A stretch of DNA of 64,000 nucleotides from Tolumonas osonensis (GTDB lineage Bacteria > Pseudomonadota > Gammaproteobacteria > Enterobacterales > Aeromonadaceae), in contig NZ_JACHGR010000011.1 in the NCBI RefSeq assembly GCF_014202415.1, positions 62,001 to 126,000 of the forward strand, read 5' to 3'. The translations under genes were made by a program, and so were the position numbers. Below are positions 47,689 to 59,252 of this stretch, in pieces. Numbering within the stretch: position 1 is the first letter of the stretch; every line of letters starts with the position of its first letter. The notes beneath the pieces are model-generated. The model searched no databases, had not been told where the DNA came from, and saw nothing but the letters and a program-made list of their open reading frames with translations.

Positions 47689-47747
47689 AACAAAAACAAG
47701 CAATACAGAGCAAGGCAACTGTATTAGGCAATAAGGGGTAATAAAGT

Positions 47748-50186
47748 ATGTCGCGTACCACAACGGGTCATCTGCCGGGACGACAGGTTCATAAATTTGG
47801 TGGTAGCAGTCTGGCTGATCCAAATTGTTATCGCCGGGTCGCAGGATTGATTGAACAAGAGTCTGATCCGCGGGCTTTGATCGTTGTCTCTGCCGCCGGG
47901 AAAACAACAAATCGTTTGCTGCAGGTACTGGAGCTCAGCGAGGCGGGTGATGATGCGGTGGTTGCGGCATTAAACGGATTGCGAAGCTATCAATTAGGGC
48001 TGATTGAGGGTGTTCTGGAAGGCCCGGCACGTCAGGCATTATCCTTGCAGTTGATGGAAGACATAGAGACCATCGCCCGGGTATTGAATCATGGTTACGA
48101 TCGGCACGGTCGCAACGGAATATTAGCCAACGGTGAGGTATGGTCGGCCCGGTTACTGGCTGCACTGTTAACAGAACGGGGTAATCAGACAGCCTGGCTG
48201 GATGCCCGGCGTTTCCTATCCGCCGAGGATGGTGCACTGGCGAGGGTGAATGAGCCGTTATCCCGGGAAAAACTACGGGAAGTGCTGGCCGGAACGGGGG
48301 AACAGCGCATTGTTGTTACTGGGTTTATTGCGGCAGATAGCGAGGGGCGGACATTGTTATTGGGGCGCAATGGTTCCGACTATTCGGCGACGTTGCTTGG
48401 TGCATTGGCCGATGCCGAATCGGCAACTATCTGGAGTGATGTGGCGGGGGTCTACAGTGCTGACCCGCGTTGTGTAAAAGAAGCCAAATTGCTGGAGCGT
48501 TTATCGCTGACCGAGGCGAATGAACTGGCCCGTTTAGGTGCGCCTGTGCTGCATTCTCGAACCTTGCAACCTCTTTTCCGCAGCCAGCAGAAACTGGTGC
48601 TGCGCTCAAGCTATGCGCCAGCAGGCGGTGCCTCACATATTTTACGTCGCAAATCGCAGGTAAAAGGCGCCCGGATCGTGACTTCTCTGGATCAGATTGC
48701 GCTGATTGAATTACGTATTCAGCCCGGCTGTGATTATGCGAAGGCCGTTGCGCAACTGGAGGAAGTATTAGCGGCACAGCAATTATCGCCGTTAGTAAGC
48801 AAATCGCAGCCCGACCGGCGGATTCTGCGTCTGGCGTATACGCTGGAGATGATTGCGGATGCCAATCAGTTCCTGCTGCAGAATCAGGAACAGGTGAGCC
48901 TGAAAGAAGTGGTCCGCCGCGATGGATTCAGCCTGATCGGTTTGGTGGGAACCGGTGTTTGTGACAACGCAGAGCAGTGTCATCGGTTTTATCGGTTGCT
49001 CGTAGATCAACCTCTCGAATTTATTTACACCTCGCCGGATGGCATGAGTCTGGTGGCTGTCGTTCGGGAAATTACTCTGGAGCCATTACTGATTGCGCTG
49101 CATCACGCCATGTTTCTGCAGACAAAACGGGTCGGTCTGGTGGTACTGGGAAAGGGGAATATTGGTAGTCAGTGGCTAAAGTTGCTGGCAAAGGAGAAAC
49201 ATCATGTTGAACAGGCGCATCAGCTGACCCTGACACTGTATGGATTGTTTGATTCGCGTGGTGGCATTCTCAGTGAGGATGGGTTGGATCCGCTTCAAGT
49301 GCTGGATAGTTTCGATCCCCAGCCTGTTATCTGGGCGGAACTGCTGGTACAGCTTGAGCAACATCCTTTCGACGAGTTAATTATTCTGGATCTGACCGCG
49401 AGTGAAACGGTCAGCAGCTACTATCCTGAATTTGCCCAAATCGGGGCGCATCTGATCACGGCCAATAAACTGGCAGGCGCGGCGGAAAGTGCATTTTTTC
49501 AACGAGTCCGGCAGAGTTTTACGGAACATCAGGTGCAATGGCGTTATAACGCGACCGTCGGTGCCGGTTTGCCGGTTCAGGCCTGTATCCGGATGATGCT
49601 GGAGTCAGGTGACCGGGTGCATGGTATCTCTGGCATTTTTTCCGGCACGCTGAGCTGGTTGTTCCAGCAATATGATGGTTCACTACCGTTTTCAGAGTTG
49701 GTGGATCAGGCCTGGCAGCACGGTCTGACAGAGCCGGATCCCCGTGAAGATCTTTCCGGGCATGATGTCCGTCGTAAGCTGCTGATTCTGGCCCGTGAGG
49801 CCGGACTGGAGCTGGAACCGGATCATATTTCGTTACAGAGTCTGGTTCCGGCAGCGCTGGCAGAGATATCGCTGGAAGAGTTTTTTGAACGGCTGAGCGA
49901 GCTGGATCGGACAGTGGAAGCTGCTTTTGAGGAAGCCAGGGCACATGGCAAGGTGTTGCGCTATGTCGCCCGTCTGGATCGCGATGGTTCTGCCCGTGTG
50001 GGACTGGATATGCTGTCTGCGGAGCATCCGTTTGCCAATCTTCGTCCGTGCGATAACATCTTCTCGATTGAGACCGATTTTTATCGTACTAACCCGCTGA
50101 TCCTGCAAGGACCTGGCGCAGGACGGGAAGTAACGGCGGCAGCGGTACAAGCCGATCTGTGGAAAATCTGTGCTGCATTAAGATAA
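47748..50186 (+). CDS. metL: Bifunctional aspartokinase II / homoserine dehydrogenase II
   Basis: 812 residues (E. coli MetL 810). The N-terminal aspartokinase has VHKFGGSSLADPNCYRR and ARLGAPVLHSRTLQPLF. A central ACT-like region spans about 310-450. The homoserine dehydrogenase domain begins GLVVLGKGNIGSQWLKLLA and includes ITANKLAG and GIFSGTLSWLFQQYDGS. It catalyses the first and third steps from aspartate toward methionine; the MetL type is not feedback-inhibited but MetJ-repressed. It follows metB by 59 bp. The stop is only 3 bp from the convergent acylphosphatase stop. Confidence 0.95.
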   Translation: MSRTTTGHLPGRQVHKFGGSSLADPNCYRRVAGLIEQESDPRALIVVSAAGKTTNRLLQVLELSEAGDDAVVAALNGLRSYQLGLIEGVLEGPARQALSLQLMEDIETIARVLNHGYDRHGRNGILANGEVWSARLLAALLTERGNQTAWLDARRFLSAEDGALARVNEPLSREKLREVLAGTGEQRIVVTGFIAADSEGRTLLLGRNGSDYSATLLGALADAESATIWSDVAGVYSADPRCVKEAKLLERLSLTEANELARLGAPVLHSRTLQPLFRSQQKLVLRSSYAPAGGASHILRRKSQVKGARIVTSLDQIALIELRIQPGCDYAKAVAQLEEVLAAQQLSPLVSKSQPDRRILRLAYTLEMIADANQFLLQNQEQVSLKEVVRRDGFSLIGLVGTGVCDNAEQCHRFYRLLVDQPLEFIYTSPDGMSLVAVVREITLEPLLIALHHAMFLQTKRVGLVVLGKGNIGSQWLKLLAKEKHHVEQAHQLTLTLYGLFDSRGGILSEDGLDPLQVLDSFDPQPVIWAELLVQLEQHPFDELIILDLTASETVSSYYPEFAQIGAHLITANKLAGAAESAFFQRVRQSFTEHQVQWRYNATVGAGLPVQACIRMMLESGDRVHGISGIFSGTLSWLFQQYDGSLPFSELVDQAWQHGLTEPDPREDLSGHDVRRKLLILAREAGLELEPDHISLQSLVPAALAEISLEEFFERLSELDRTVEAAFEEARAHGKVLRYVARLDRDGSARVGLDMLSAEHPFANLRPCDNIFSIETDFYRTNPLILQGPGAGREVTAAAVQADLWKICAALR

Positions 50187-50189
50187 ATG

Positions 50190-50471
50190 TCAATAAGCAC
50201 GGAATGATGTCGCATTCAGTGCTCCGGCGGCTAGTTCCGTTACTTCAATATAATCGACACTGGCTGTTCTCGGTCCCGATTTCAGCCAGTGGATCAGCTT
50301 CTCTACGGACTGTGCATCGCCTTGTGCAAGCACTTCAACCGAGCCATCGGACAGGTTGGTAGCCCGACCCTGCAGACCAAGCCGGTGGGCCTCCTGCTGT
50401 GTGAAGTAGCGAAAACCAACACCCTGAACGATGCCATATACCTGAACCCGGACACTGCGTATTTGACTCAT
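50190..50471 (-). CDS. acyP: Acylphosphatase
   Basis: 93-residue small enzyme hydrolysing acyl phosphates. Catalytic Arg in [14 protein letters not shown] and Asn in [17 protein letters not shown], the two conserved motifs, are intact. Length and layout match YccX. Weak ribosome binding signal (GGAATGA) before the ATG. Divergent from mutM; converges with metL with no terminator between. Confidence 0.92.
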   Translation of the reverse strand: MSQIRSVRVQVYGIVQGVGFRYFTQQEAHRLGLQGRATNLSDGSVEVLAQGDAQSVEKLIHWLKSGPRTASVDYIEVTELAAGALNATSFRAY

Positions 50472-50626
50472 ATTCAGTCATTCCATCCTGTCTTTTCTCT
50501 GTTTAAGTTAGTCACAATCACAGGCCACGACAAGTCGGGTGATGGAGAAAGAGCGATCTGAATCGCGTTCGGCTGCGTACAGGATATAGGGTCATCAATA
50601 AACAATTTAATTGGCGGGATACAGGC

Positions 50627-51963
<1,337 letters not shown>

Positions 51964-52073
51964 CTATTATAAGAGTGATATCTATTGTTTAGATACCATA
52001 ACGATATATATGCTTCGTAAACCGGATACGTCAGGTTATTGTGCATAAAGTAAAAACATAAAGAGGATAGGGT

Positions 52074-52460
52074 ATGTCTGCATTTTGGGGTGTAATGGCG
52101 CGTTTACTGATTATTTCATTGCTGGCGCTTTCGTTACCGGCTAAGGCGTCAATGATGTCTGCACAGGATACCATGCCTGTTTATCAGAGCAGTGAACGTG
52201 CACATGTGATGCAATTTCTGGACAGAGACGATGTTGCGAAACAAATTGCAGCTCAGGGCGTGGATATTGCGTTGGTCAGACAACGTGTTGCAGCGATGAG
52301 TGATGCTGAGATTAATCAATTGTCCGGTAAAATTGATCAGCTTCCGGCGGCTGGCTCAGGCGAGATTATCGGGGCAGTACTGTTTGTATTCATTGTGTTA
52401 CTGATAACGGATATTCTTGGTTTAACCAAGGTATTCCCGTTCACCCGTTCAGTCCGGTAA
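52074..52460 (+). CDS. PA2779-type small exported membrane protein
   Basis: 128 residues. Signal peptide MSAFWGVMARLLIISLLALS to about residue 25, then a soluble stretch with RAHVMQFLDRDDVAKQIAAQ and RVAAMSDAEINQLSGKIDQL. A C-terminal TM segment (IIGAVLFVFIVLLITDILGL) follows. The layout is that of PA2779-family proteins, which occur next to PA2778-type peptidases; their function is unknown. AGAGGATAGGGT precedes the ATG. The next gene starts 3 bp later. Confidence 0.78.
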   Translation: MSAFWGVMARLLIISLLALSLPAKASMMSAQDTMPVYQSSERAHVMQFLDRDDVAKQIAAQGVDIALVRQRVAAMSDAEINQLSGKIDQLPAAGSGEIIGAVLFVFIVLLITDILGLTKVFPFTRSVR

Positions 52461-52463
52461 GTT

Positions 52464-53390
52464 ATGCGAGTGATAAGACAAGCCCTCCTGTTGGTGGGCT
52501 TTTTATTTTTAACCGCATGTGCACAGCGCCCCGCTATCACTGCGTCAGCGTTATCAATGCCTGAAAAGCAGCTGATGGTGCCCTTTATTCCGCAGGATGA
52601 TGCCTATTGTGGTCCTTCGGCTCTGGCGATGGTGCTGGCACAGCAGAATAAAACCGTCTCGGTAGCGGCGTTAGCGGATGAAATGCTGCTACCGGCCAGA
52701 GGCGGCTCATTACAGACTGAACTGAAAGTCAGTGTACGCCGACAGGGCTATCTGGCTTATGAAATCGCCCCGGAATTACCGGCGTTGCTGCATGAAATTG
52801 ATGCGGGTCGACCGGTCATTGTGCTGCTGAATCTGGCTTTTAACTGGTATCCGAAATGGCATTATGCCGTTGTCACCGGTTATGATTTATCGAAGCAGGA
52901 GATCATTCTGCACTCGGGATTTGAAGCGAACCAGCATTGGTCATTTACCCAGTTTGAGAATCTCTGGCAGCGTGGCGGGCGCTGGGGATTATTGGTACTT
53001 TCTCCCCACCAATTACCACCGGATTCTGCGCAGGAACAGCGTTATTTGCAGGCGGTGCTGGATTTGGGAACCACATCGGGCCCGGATGTGGCACAACCGG
53101 CCTATCAGGCCGCCATACAACGCTGGCCGGATAACCTGACGGCTATGATTGGGCTGGGTCTCATCGCCTATCAGCAACATGATTTGGTGCTTGCCCGTCA
53201 GTGGTTTCAGCAAGCCGCAACGCAACATCCGGACTCTGCCGTTGCCGCCAATAATCTGGCGCAAGTCTTACTGGAAAGCGGCGATCTGGCCGGTGCCTTT
53301 GTCTGGGCACAGAAAGCGGTTTTAGCGGATGGCGGCGCTCCGGCCCGAGATACGTTGTCTCAGGTGTTACACGCTTTACATGCAGAATGA
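52464..53390 (+). CDS. PA2778-type cysteine peptidase lipoprotein with TPR tail
   Basis: 308 residues. Lipoprotein signal with lipobox LTAC (Cys19). A C39-like papain-fold domain has Cys49 in DDAYCGPSALAMVL and His133 in WYPKWHYAVVTGYD. A C-terminal TPR-like segment runs from about 225 to the end (AMIGLGLIAYQQHDLVLARQ, then SAVAANNLAQVLLESGDLAG). Expected to be anchored in the periplasm. Paired with the preceding PA2779-type gene; the family's substrate is unknown. C39 relatives cut double-glycine leaders, but no such precursor is visible here. Confidence 0.8.
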   Translation: MRVIRQALLLVGFLFLTACAQRPAITASALSMPEKQLMVPFIPQDDAYCGPSALAMVLAQQNKTVSVAALADEMLLPARGGSLQTELKVSVRRQGYLAYEIAPELPALLHEIDAGRPVIVLLNLAFNWYPKWHYAVVTGYDLSKQEIILHSGFEANQHWSFTQFENLWQRGGRWGLLVLSPHQLPPDSAQEQRYLQAVLDLGTTSGPDVAQPAYQAAIQRWPDNLTAMIGLGLIAYQQHDLVLARQWFQQAATQHPDSAVAANNLAQVLLESGDLAGAFVWAQKAVLADGGAPARDTLSQVLHALHAE

Positions 53391-53463
53391 CATCCGCAGA
53401 TATACAAAATCAGGCTGACGCAGGTAGAATTGCGCGATTATTTCGCTGGGAACAATCTATTTC

Positions 53464-54183
53464 ATGCCTGCTACCCGTATTATGAACAGTGCTGGACAAG
53501 TCTGTTGTTTTGATTCGTCACTGGCACCGGATTTTTCGCCGGAATATTTTTCGGCTGAATACTGGCAACGGCAGCATGCAATCACCGGTCATTCCCATGG
53601 CCGGGGTGTTACCTGGTTTTTACAATACCATTCTGCACATTGGGTCCTGCGTCATTACTGGCGCGGCGGCCTGATAGGCCGTTATATTCCCGATCAGTTC
53701 CTCTTTACCGGCCTGCGTTCATCCCGGGCTTTTGCCGAATTTAACTTACTGCAAAAGCTGGTGGAGGATGAACTGCCGGTGCCGCGTCCTGTCGCTGCCC
53801 GCATGATCCGGCAAGGCTGTTTTTACCGGGCGGATATTATCATTGAGCGTATTCCGGATGCGGAGGATCTGGTACAGATCCTTCGCCGTGAAGCCATCTC
53901 CCGGGAAACCTGGCAGCAGATTGGCCAAGTGCTGGCGCAGTTCCATCAGGCGGGGGTTTATCACTCCGATCTGAATGCGCACAACATATTACGCGATGCC
54001 AGCGGTAAGATCTGGCTGATTGATTTTGATAAGGGTGCAATTCGCCGGCCGGGACGCTGGCAATCAAAGAATCTGGCCCGTTTACTCCGTTCTCTGCAGA
54101 AGGAATCGGCATTACATCCGTTATTTCATTGGCAGAACGATGATTGGCAGAATTTGCTGGTAGCGTATCACTCCTACCGTTGA
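53464..54183 (+). CDS. kdkA: 3-deoxy-D-manno-octulosonic acid (Kdo) kinase
   Basis: 239-residue eukaryotic-like kinase fold enzyme phosphorylating Kdo of lipid A-core at position 4. VTWFLQYHSAHWVLRHYWRG, then GVYHSDLNAHNIL with catalytic Asp169, and LIDFDKGAIR (187-189) for metal binding. KdkA goes with organisms whose core has a single phosphorylated Kdo. It converges on waaA with a 10-bp overlap of the 3' ends. Weak ribosome binding site before the ATG. Confidence 0.9.
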   Translation: MPATRIMNSAGQVCCFDSSLAPDFSPEYFSAEYWQRQHAITGHSHGRGVTWFLQYHSAHWVLRHYWRGGLIGRYIPDQFLFTGLRSSRAFAEFNLLQKLVEDELPVPRPVAARMIRQGCFYRADIIIERIPDAEDLVQILRREAISRETWQQIGQVLAQFHQAGVYHSDLNAHNILRDASGKIWLIDFDKGAIRRPGRWQSKNLARLLRSLQKESALHPLFHWQNDDWQNLLVAYHSYR

Positions 54184-55436
54184 TCAAGCACGTGGACAAT
54201 CGCCTGCAGGCTTTTGTCCAGCGCCCCCTGATTGGCCGCGACCACATCAAAAGCGGCCATGCCCATCCGCTGCCGTGTGGCCTCGTCCCTCAGCAGCCGG
54301 CTGACTTCTTGTGCCAGTTCCTGCGCATTCTGGATGATCTGACAGGCGTTACTGTCTGTGAGCTGCCGGGTGATATCACTGAAGTTAAAGTAATGCGGCC
54401 CGGTCAGGGCCGGTTTTGCCAGTGCGGCCGGCTCCAGCAGGTTGTGTCCTCCGACCGGGACCAGGCTGCCACCGATAAAGGCCACATCGGCCAGTTGCAG
54501 GTAGTAAGCCATTTCTCCCATCGTGTCACCGAGTAAGATGGCGGTATCGTCTGCAATCGGCTGCTGGCCCGTGCGGGTTACAATGCTGAACCCTTCGGCC
54601 TGGCATAAAGTCTGTACTGCGGTAAAACGTTCCGGATGACGGGGCACCAGAATCAGCAACGCCTGCGGACATTGCTGCCGGATCAGCCGGTGTGCCGTCA
54701 GGATCTGTTCGTCTTCCCCTTTGTGTGTGCTAGCTGCAATCCATACCGGACGTGATCCCAACTGTTTCCGGGCTTGTGCACCTTGTTCTATCTGTGCCTG
54801 ATCCAGGCGGATATCGAATTTGATGGAGCCGGTGACGGCAATGTGTCCGGCGGGAACACCTAAACGACGGAAACGGGCGGAGTCATCCCGGTGCTGACAG
54901 AGGAATAATCGGATATTCCGACTCATACTGCGGAAAAAGTGGCGGATCCGTTGATAGCGCTGGCAGGAGCGTTCTGATAACCGGGCGTTGAGTATGACAA
55001 CCGGAATATCGCGTTTACCGCAGTGATGCAGCAGATTCGGCCACAATTCAGTTTCCATGATGATCAGCGCCCGGGGCTGGATGCGTTTCAGGAATTGTTT
55101 TACGGCGAAAGGATAATCCAGTGGGGCATACCGATGTTCCACTAGGTTGCCGAGCCGGGCTGCCTGATCGGCACCGGTCCGGGTCGTGGTGGTCAGTACG
55201 ATCGGGGTGTCCGGATACTGCTGATGCAAGGCTTTGAGCAGCGGCGTAACCGCCAGCGTTTCACCGACACTGACTGCGTGAACCCAGAGCGGATTGGCGG
55301 CCTGGGTGGGAGCCACCAGTCCCAAATGTTCTTTCCAGCGGGAGCCAAACCCCGGTTTTCCTTTTTTCGGACGGTAGAGAAAAAACAGGATCAGGGGCGC
55401 AGCGAGATAGATCAGCAGGGTATAGAGTAAACGCAT
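54174..55436 (-). CDS. waaA: Kdo transferase WaaA (KdtA)
   Basis: 420-residue inner-membrane-associated glycosyltransferase adding Kdo to lipid IVA. N-terminal anchor LLYTLLIYLAAPLILFFLY, acceptor-domain VHAVSVGETLAVTPLLKAL, METELWPNLLHHC, and donor-domain PVGGHNLLEPAALAKP. The ATG at 55436 fits the family; a GTG at 55466 would add ten residues. Overlaps kdkA convergently, tying Kdo addition and phosphorylation in one locus. Confidence 0.94.
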   Translation of the reverse strand: MRLLYTLLIYLAAPLILFFLYRPKKGKPGFGSRWKEHLGLVAPTQAANPLWVHAVSVGETLAVTPLLKALHQQYPDTPIVLTTTTRTGADQAARLGNLVEHRYAPLDYPFAVKQFLKRIQPRALIIMETELWPNLLHHCGKRDIPVVILNARLSERSCQRYQRIRHFFRSMSRNIRLFLCQHRDDSARFRRLGVPAGHIAVTGSIKFDIRLDQAQIEQGAQARKQLGSRPVWIAASTHKGEDEQILTAHRLIRQQCPQALLILVPRHPERFTAVQTLCQAEGFSIVTRTGQQPIADDTAILLGDTMGEMAYYLQLADVAFIGGSLVPVGGHNLLEPAALAKPALTGPHYFNFSDITRQLTDSNACQIIQNAQELAQEVSRLLRDEATRQRMGMAAFDVVAANQGALDKSLQAIVHVLDQR

Positions 55437-55866
55437 AATGGCCGGAACCGACAAAATTAAACGCACAGTATCAGAAAAACACCGGTCTCAGGCAAGCAGT
55501 TGATTCCGGTGCAAGCATCACCAATATGCACAAAGAAAGTGCAGGATACAGACGAAAGCGTAAACAGCGAAAATATAGTCTGCTACGCAGACAGATATCT
55601 TGTTTTTTAATTCAGATTAATATTCTGTATTTTTTCTTATACTTGGTTTTATGTTTTGCAATTGGTGTTTTGTGCTAACTCTGGCTCTATTTTTGCAAAA
55701 AAATAAGGTTTTCTGTGTTGTTTCTAATCAGTTATGGCAAAAGATATTTTTCACTCCTGCTCTTGTCTTTCGCCATACGGCAGTGATAGAAATCGGACAA
55801 ATAACTTAAGCTACACTATAAAAAGACCCAAATGGACTTTTGTGTCCTGACTAAGAGGGAGTTCGC
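55437..55866. other. AT-rich intergenic region between waaA and livK
   Basis: 430 bp with no credible gene. A hairpin GTCTGC-TAC-GCAGAC (55578-55592) is followed, 10 nt later, by a T-run (TGTTTTTT) and could be a weak plus-strand terminator or part of an unknown small transcript. Several A/T tracts (55610-55740) may bind Lrp or H-NS. The livK promoter lies at its right end. Confidence 0.6.
55794..55822 (+). promoter_or_regulatory. Predicted promoter of livK
   Basis: CGGACA (55794-55799), a 17-bp spacer and TATAAA (55817-55822) make a good sigma-70 promoter. The start would be near 55829, giving a leader of about 40 nt. Confidence 0.65.
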
Positions 55867-56979
55867 ATGAAAAAAATGAGTAAGCTGTTTGTTGCAACAG
55901 CAGTTTCAGCGGTTTTATTTGGTTCTGCTGCCATGGCAGAGGAAACGATCAAAATCGGTATCGCAGGTCCGATCACCGGTCCGGTCGCGCAATATGGTGA
56001 TATGGAGTTTACCGGTGGTCTGATGGCGGTTGAGCAGATCAACGCTGCTGGCGGAATCAAAGGCAAGAAGCTGGAAGCCATCAAATACGATGATGCCTGT
56101 GATCCGAAACAAGCGGTAGCTGTTGCCAACAAAGTGGTGAATGACGGTGTGAAGTTCGTGATTGGTCACCTGTGCTCAGACAGCACCCTGCCGACATCTG
56201 ATATCTACGAAGATGAAGGCGTGCTGATGATTACGCCTGCGGCAACCGCACCGAAGATTACCGACCGCGGTTACAAACTGGTTCTGCGTACTACCGGTCT
56301 GGACAGCGACCAGGGTCCGACAGCGGCTAACTACATTACTTCTGTAGTGAAACCAAAAAACATCGCTGTTATTCATGACAAGAAACAGTACGGCGAAGGG
56401 ATCGCCACTGCGGTTTATAACACCCTGAAGAAAAACGGTGCCAATGTTGTGGCATTTGAGGGTATCACTGCCGGCGACAAAGATTTCTCTGCGCTGATCG
56501 CCAAACTGAAAAAAGAAAATGTGGATTTTGTGTACTACGGTGGTTATCACCCTGAACTGGGCCTGATCCTGCGTCAGTCGGCGGAAAAAGGCTTCACGGC
56601 GAAATTCATGGGGCCGGAAGGTGTGGGTAACAAAGACATCTCTGCTATTGCCGGTAAAGCCTCTGAAGGCATGTTAGTCACCATGCTGAAAAAATATGAT
56701 CAGGATCCAGCCAACGCGAAGATCGTAGACGCGTTTAAAGCGAAGAAACAGGATTACTCTGGTCCGTTCGTATGGACAACCTACGCAGCCATTCAGACAC
56801 TGTCAGCAGGTATTGAACACGCCGGTGAAGAACCAGAAGCGGTTGCGGATTACCTGCGTACCAACAAAGTGGATACAGTCATGGGACCACTGGAATGGTC
56901 TGAAACGGGTGATCTGAAGAACTTCAGTTTTGGTATTTACCAGTGGCATGCGGATGGCTCTTCATCTGTACTGCAGTAA
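55867..56979 (+). CDS. livK: Branched-chain amino acid periplasmic binding protein
   Basis: 370 residues. Signal peptide [20 protein letters not shown], cleaved after AMA near residue 24. Mature part very like E. coli LivJ/Liv[41 protein letters not shown] and [20 protein letters not shown]. Captures Leu/Ile/Val for the LivHMGF transporter. GAGGGAG lies before the ATG. LivJ and LivK cannot be told apart by sequence here; the name follows gene order. A hairpin terminator separates it from livH. Confidence 0.94.
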   Translation: MKKMSKLFVATAVSAVLFGSAAMAEETIKIGIAGPITGPVAQYGDMEFTGGLMAVEQINAAGGIKGKKLEAIKYDDACDPKQAVAVANKVVNDGVKFVIGHLCSDSTLPTSDIYEDEGVLMITPAATAPKITDRGYKLVLRTTGLDSDQGPTAANYITSVVKPKNIAVIHDKKQYGEGIATAVYNTLKKNGANVVAFEGITAGDKDFSALIAKLKKENVDFVYYGGYHPELGLILRQSAEKGFTAKFMGPEGVGNKDISAIAGKASEGMLVTMLKKYDQDPANAKIVDAFKAKKQDYSGPFVWTTYAAIQTLSAGIEHAGEEPEAVADYLRTNKVDTVMGPLEWSETGDLKNFSFGIYQWHADGSSSVLQ

Positions 56980-56997
56980 TTGGTGTAAATAAAAAGA

Positions 56998-57028
56998 AGC
57001 GGGGCTGTTCAGGCAGTCCTGCTTTTTG
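56998..57028 (+). terminator. Hairpin between livK and livH (partial terminator)
   Basis: AGCGGGGCTG (56998-57007) pairs with CAGTCCTGCT (57014-57023) with two G-U pairs, followed by TTTTTGTTT. It probably lowers expression of the membrane and ATPase genes relative to the binding protein. Confidence 0.75.
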
Positions 57029-57093
57029 TTTATCTGATTGTGTCATTTCCGCGCTGATCCGTGTCTCGCGGATCACTCAGGAACCAGAGAACT

Positions 57094-58005
57094 ATGTTAG
57101 AACAGTTTTTTTATTTTATTCAGCAGCTGCTTAATGGTCTGACCATCGGCAGTACGTATGCGCTGATTGCGATTGGCTATACCATGGTGTATGGCATTAT
57201 CGGCATGATCAACTTCGCTCATGGTGAAGTGTATATGATCGGCTCGTATATCGGTTTTATGGTTATTACTGCACTGATGATGATGGGGATCGACGTACCA
57301 GTTGTTCTGATTGGTGCAGCATTTGTCATTTCTATCCTGATCACCAGCTGTTATGGCTGGAGTATTGAGCGGGTGGCCTATCGTCCGCTACGGGGAAGCA
57401 ACCGTTTGATCCCCCTGATTTCTGCGATCGGGATGTCGATTTTCCTGCAGAACCTGGTTCGGTTCGCCCAAGGCTCCCGTGATATTGCGATGCCTTCACT
57501 GGTGACGGGCGGGGTTAATCTGGGCAGTGCTACCTTGTCCTACATGCAGATCATTATTTTTATCGTGACCTTTGTGTCGATGTATGGTCTGACCAAGTTC
57601 ATCACTCACTCCCGGATGGGACGTGCCTGCCGCGCCTGTGCAGAAGACATCAAAATGGCCAACCTGCTCGGTATTGACACCAATACCGTGATTGCTTTGA
57701 CGTTCGTCATCGGTGCTGCCCTGGCTTCAGTGGCTGGTATTCTGCTGGGTCTGCACTATGGCATGATCAATCCATCGGTCGGGTTTATGGCCGGTCTGAA
57801 AGCCTTTACGGCCGCCGTTTTAGGTGGGATCGGTTCGATTCCGGGCGCCATGATTGGCGGACTGATTCTGGGTGTTACCGAGGCCATGACCTCTGCCTAT
57901 CTGAGCTCTGAATACAAAGACGTGGTTGCGTTCGGCTTGCTGATTGTGATCCTGCTGGTTATGCCTACCGGTATCCTCGGCCGTCCGGAGGTGGAAAAAG
58001 TATGA
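57094..58005 (+). CDS. livH: Branched-chain amino acid ABC permease LivH
   Basis: 303-residue inner-membrane permease with about eight TM helices. [36 protein letters not shown], the cytoplasmic loop [20 protein letters not shown] contacting the ATPases, and a C-terminus ending RPEVEKV as in E. coli. The frame is open from a GTG at 57061; the ATG at 57094 fits the family. The livM start overlaps its stop by 4 bp. Confidence 0.95.
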   Translation: MLEQFFYFIQQLLNGLTIGSTYALIAIGYTMVYGIIGMINFAHGEVYMIGSYIGFMVITALMMMGIDVPVVLIGAAFVISILITSCYGWSIERVAYRPLRGSNRLIPLISAIGMSIFLQNLVRFAQGSRDIAMPSLVTGGVNLGSATLSYMQIIIFIVTFVSMYGLTKFITHSRMGRACRACAEDIKMANLLGIDTNTVIALTFVIGAALASVAGILLGLHYGMINPSVGFMAGLKAFTAAVLGGIGSIPGAMIGGLILGVTEAMTSAYLSSEYKDVVAFGLLIVILLVMPTGILGRPEVEKV

Positions 58006-59252
58006 AAAATATTAAACAGGCCACTGTTGCCGCAATACTAACCGTGATCCTCGGTTTCTGGCTGTTCTGCTACCAGTTACAGATGGAAGGTATCGGGCTG
58101 ACGATCGTGGATCGTCTGCAGGCCAATGGTCCGCTGGTAGCACTGGCGGCGGTTGTGGTTTTTCTGTTCCAGTTATTCCGTGATCAGATTGCCGCTGGCG
58201 TGGGTTCTGTCAAGGAGCAGGTCCCGGCTCTCACATTGCCATCAGTTCAGAATAATCCGGGTTTCTATCGTATCGCCCAGATCGCACTGCTGATTGTGGT
58301 GATTGGTTTTGCGTTTATGGCCTCCCGTAATCTTCTCGACCTGGCAACCCTGGTCATGATTTATGTCATGCTCGGTCTGGGGCTGAACATTCAGGTCGGG
58401 CTGGCTGGTCTGCTGGATCTGGGTTACGTCGGTTTCTACGCTATTGGCGCTTACACATATGCGCTGCTGAATCAGGTATTTGGTCTATCTTTCTGGGAAT
58501 CTCTGCCGATTGCTGGTGGTATCGCTGCGTTTGCCGGCTTCCTGCTGGGTTTCCCGGTACTGCGTCTGCGCGGTGACTATCTGGCGATCGTGACGCTCGG
58601 TTTTGGCGAGATTATCCGTATTCTGCTGAATAACCTGACCACAGTGACTGGTGGCCCGAACGGGATTTCCGGTATTCCGAAACCGACTCTGTTCGGACTG
58701 GAATTTTCCCGTCGTGCAGAAGCCGAGGACGGCCAGACTTTCCATCAGTTTTTCGATATTTCCTATGATGCCAACTACAAGGTGATTTTCCTGTATCTGA
58801 TGGCGGTGCTGCTGGTGGTCTTCACGCTGGTGGTGATCAAGCGTCTGTTGCGGATGCCGCTGGGTCGTGCGTGGGAAGCATTGCGCGATGATGAAATTGC
58901 CTGTCGTTCGCTGGGTCTGAATCCGACTATCATCAAGCTGACAGCGTTCTCTATCGGTGCGGCGTTTGCCGGGTTTGCCGGCAGCTTCTTTGCTGCCCGT
59001 CAGGGCTTTATCAGTCCCGAATCGTTCACCTTTATTGAATCGGCCATCATTCTGGCGATTGTGGTGCTGGGCGGTATGGGGTCATTAGCCGGGGTCGTTC
59101 TCGCGGCGATTATCATGACGGTATTGCCGGAACTGCGTGCATTTAATGAATACCGTATGCTGATGTTTGGCCTGCTGATGGTTGTCATGATGCTATGGCG
59201 TCCGCAAGGTCTGGTGCCGATGACCCGTCAGCATGTGGAGTTGCCGAAATGA
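58002..59252 (+). CDS. livM: Branched-chain amino acid ABC permease LivM
   Basis: 416-residue second permease of the Liv transporter (E. coli 425). About ten hydrophobic segments; [40 protein letters not shown] and the EAA-like loop [21 protein letters not shown]-terminal domain (1-105) is the extra region typical of enteric LivM. ATGA overlaps join it to livH and livG. Confidence 0.95.
   Translation: MKNIKQATVAAILTVILGFWLFCYQLQMEGIGLTIVDRLQANGPLVALAAVVVFLFQLFRDQIAAGVGSVKEQVPALTLPSVQNNPGFYRIAQIALLIVVIGFAFMASRNLLDLATLVMIYVMLGLGLNIQVGLAGLLDLGYVGFYAIGAYTYALLNQVFGLSFWESLPIAGGIAAFAGFLLGFPVLRLRGDYLAIVTLGFGEIIRILLNNLTTVTGGPNGISGIPKPTLFGLEFSRRAEAEDGQTFHQFFDISYDANYKVIFLYLMAVLLVVFTLVVIKRLLRMPLGRAWEALRDDEIACRSLGLNPTIIKLTAFSIGAAFAGFAGSFFAARQGFISPESFTFIESAIILAIVVLGGMGSLAGVVLAAIIMTVLPELRAFNEYRMLMFGLLMVVMMLWRPQGLVPMTRQHVELPK

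Noticed and set aside
55510-55620. Small RNA gene upstream of livK ending at the GTCTGC/GCAGAC hairpin
   Set aside because: The T-run is 10 nt from the stem and no promoter is visible; too little to call a gene.
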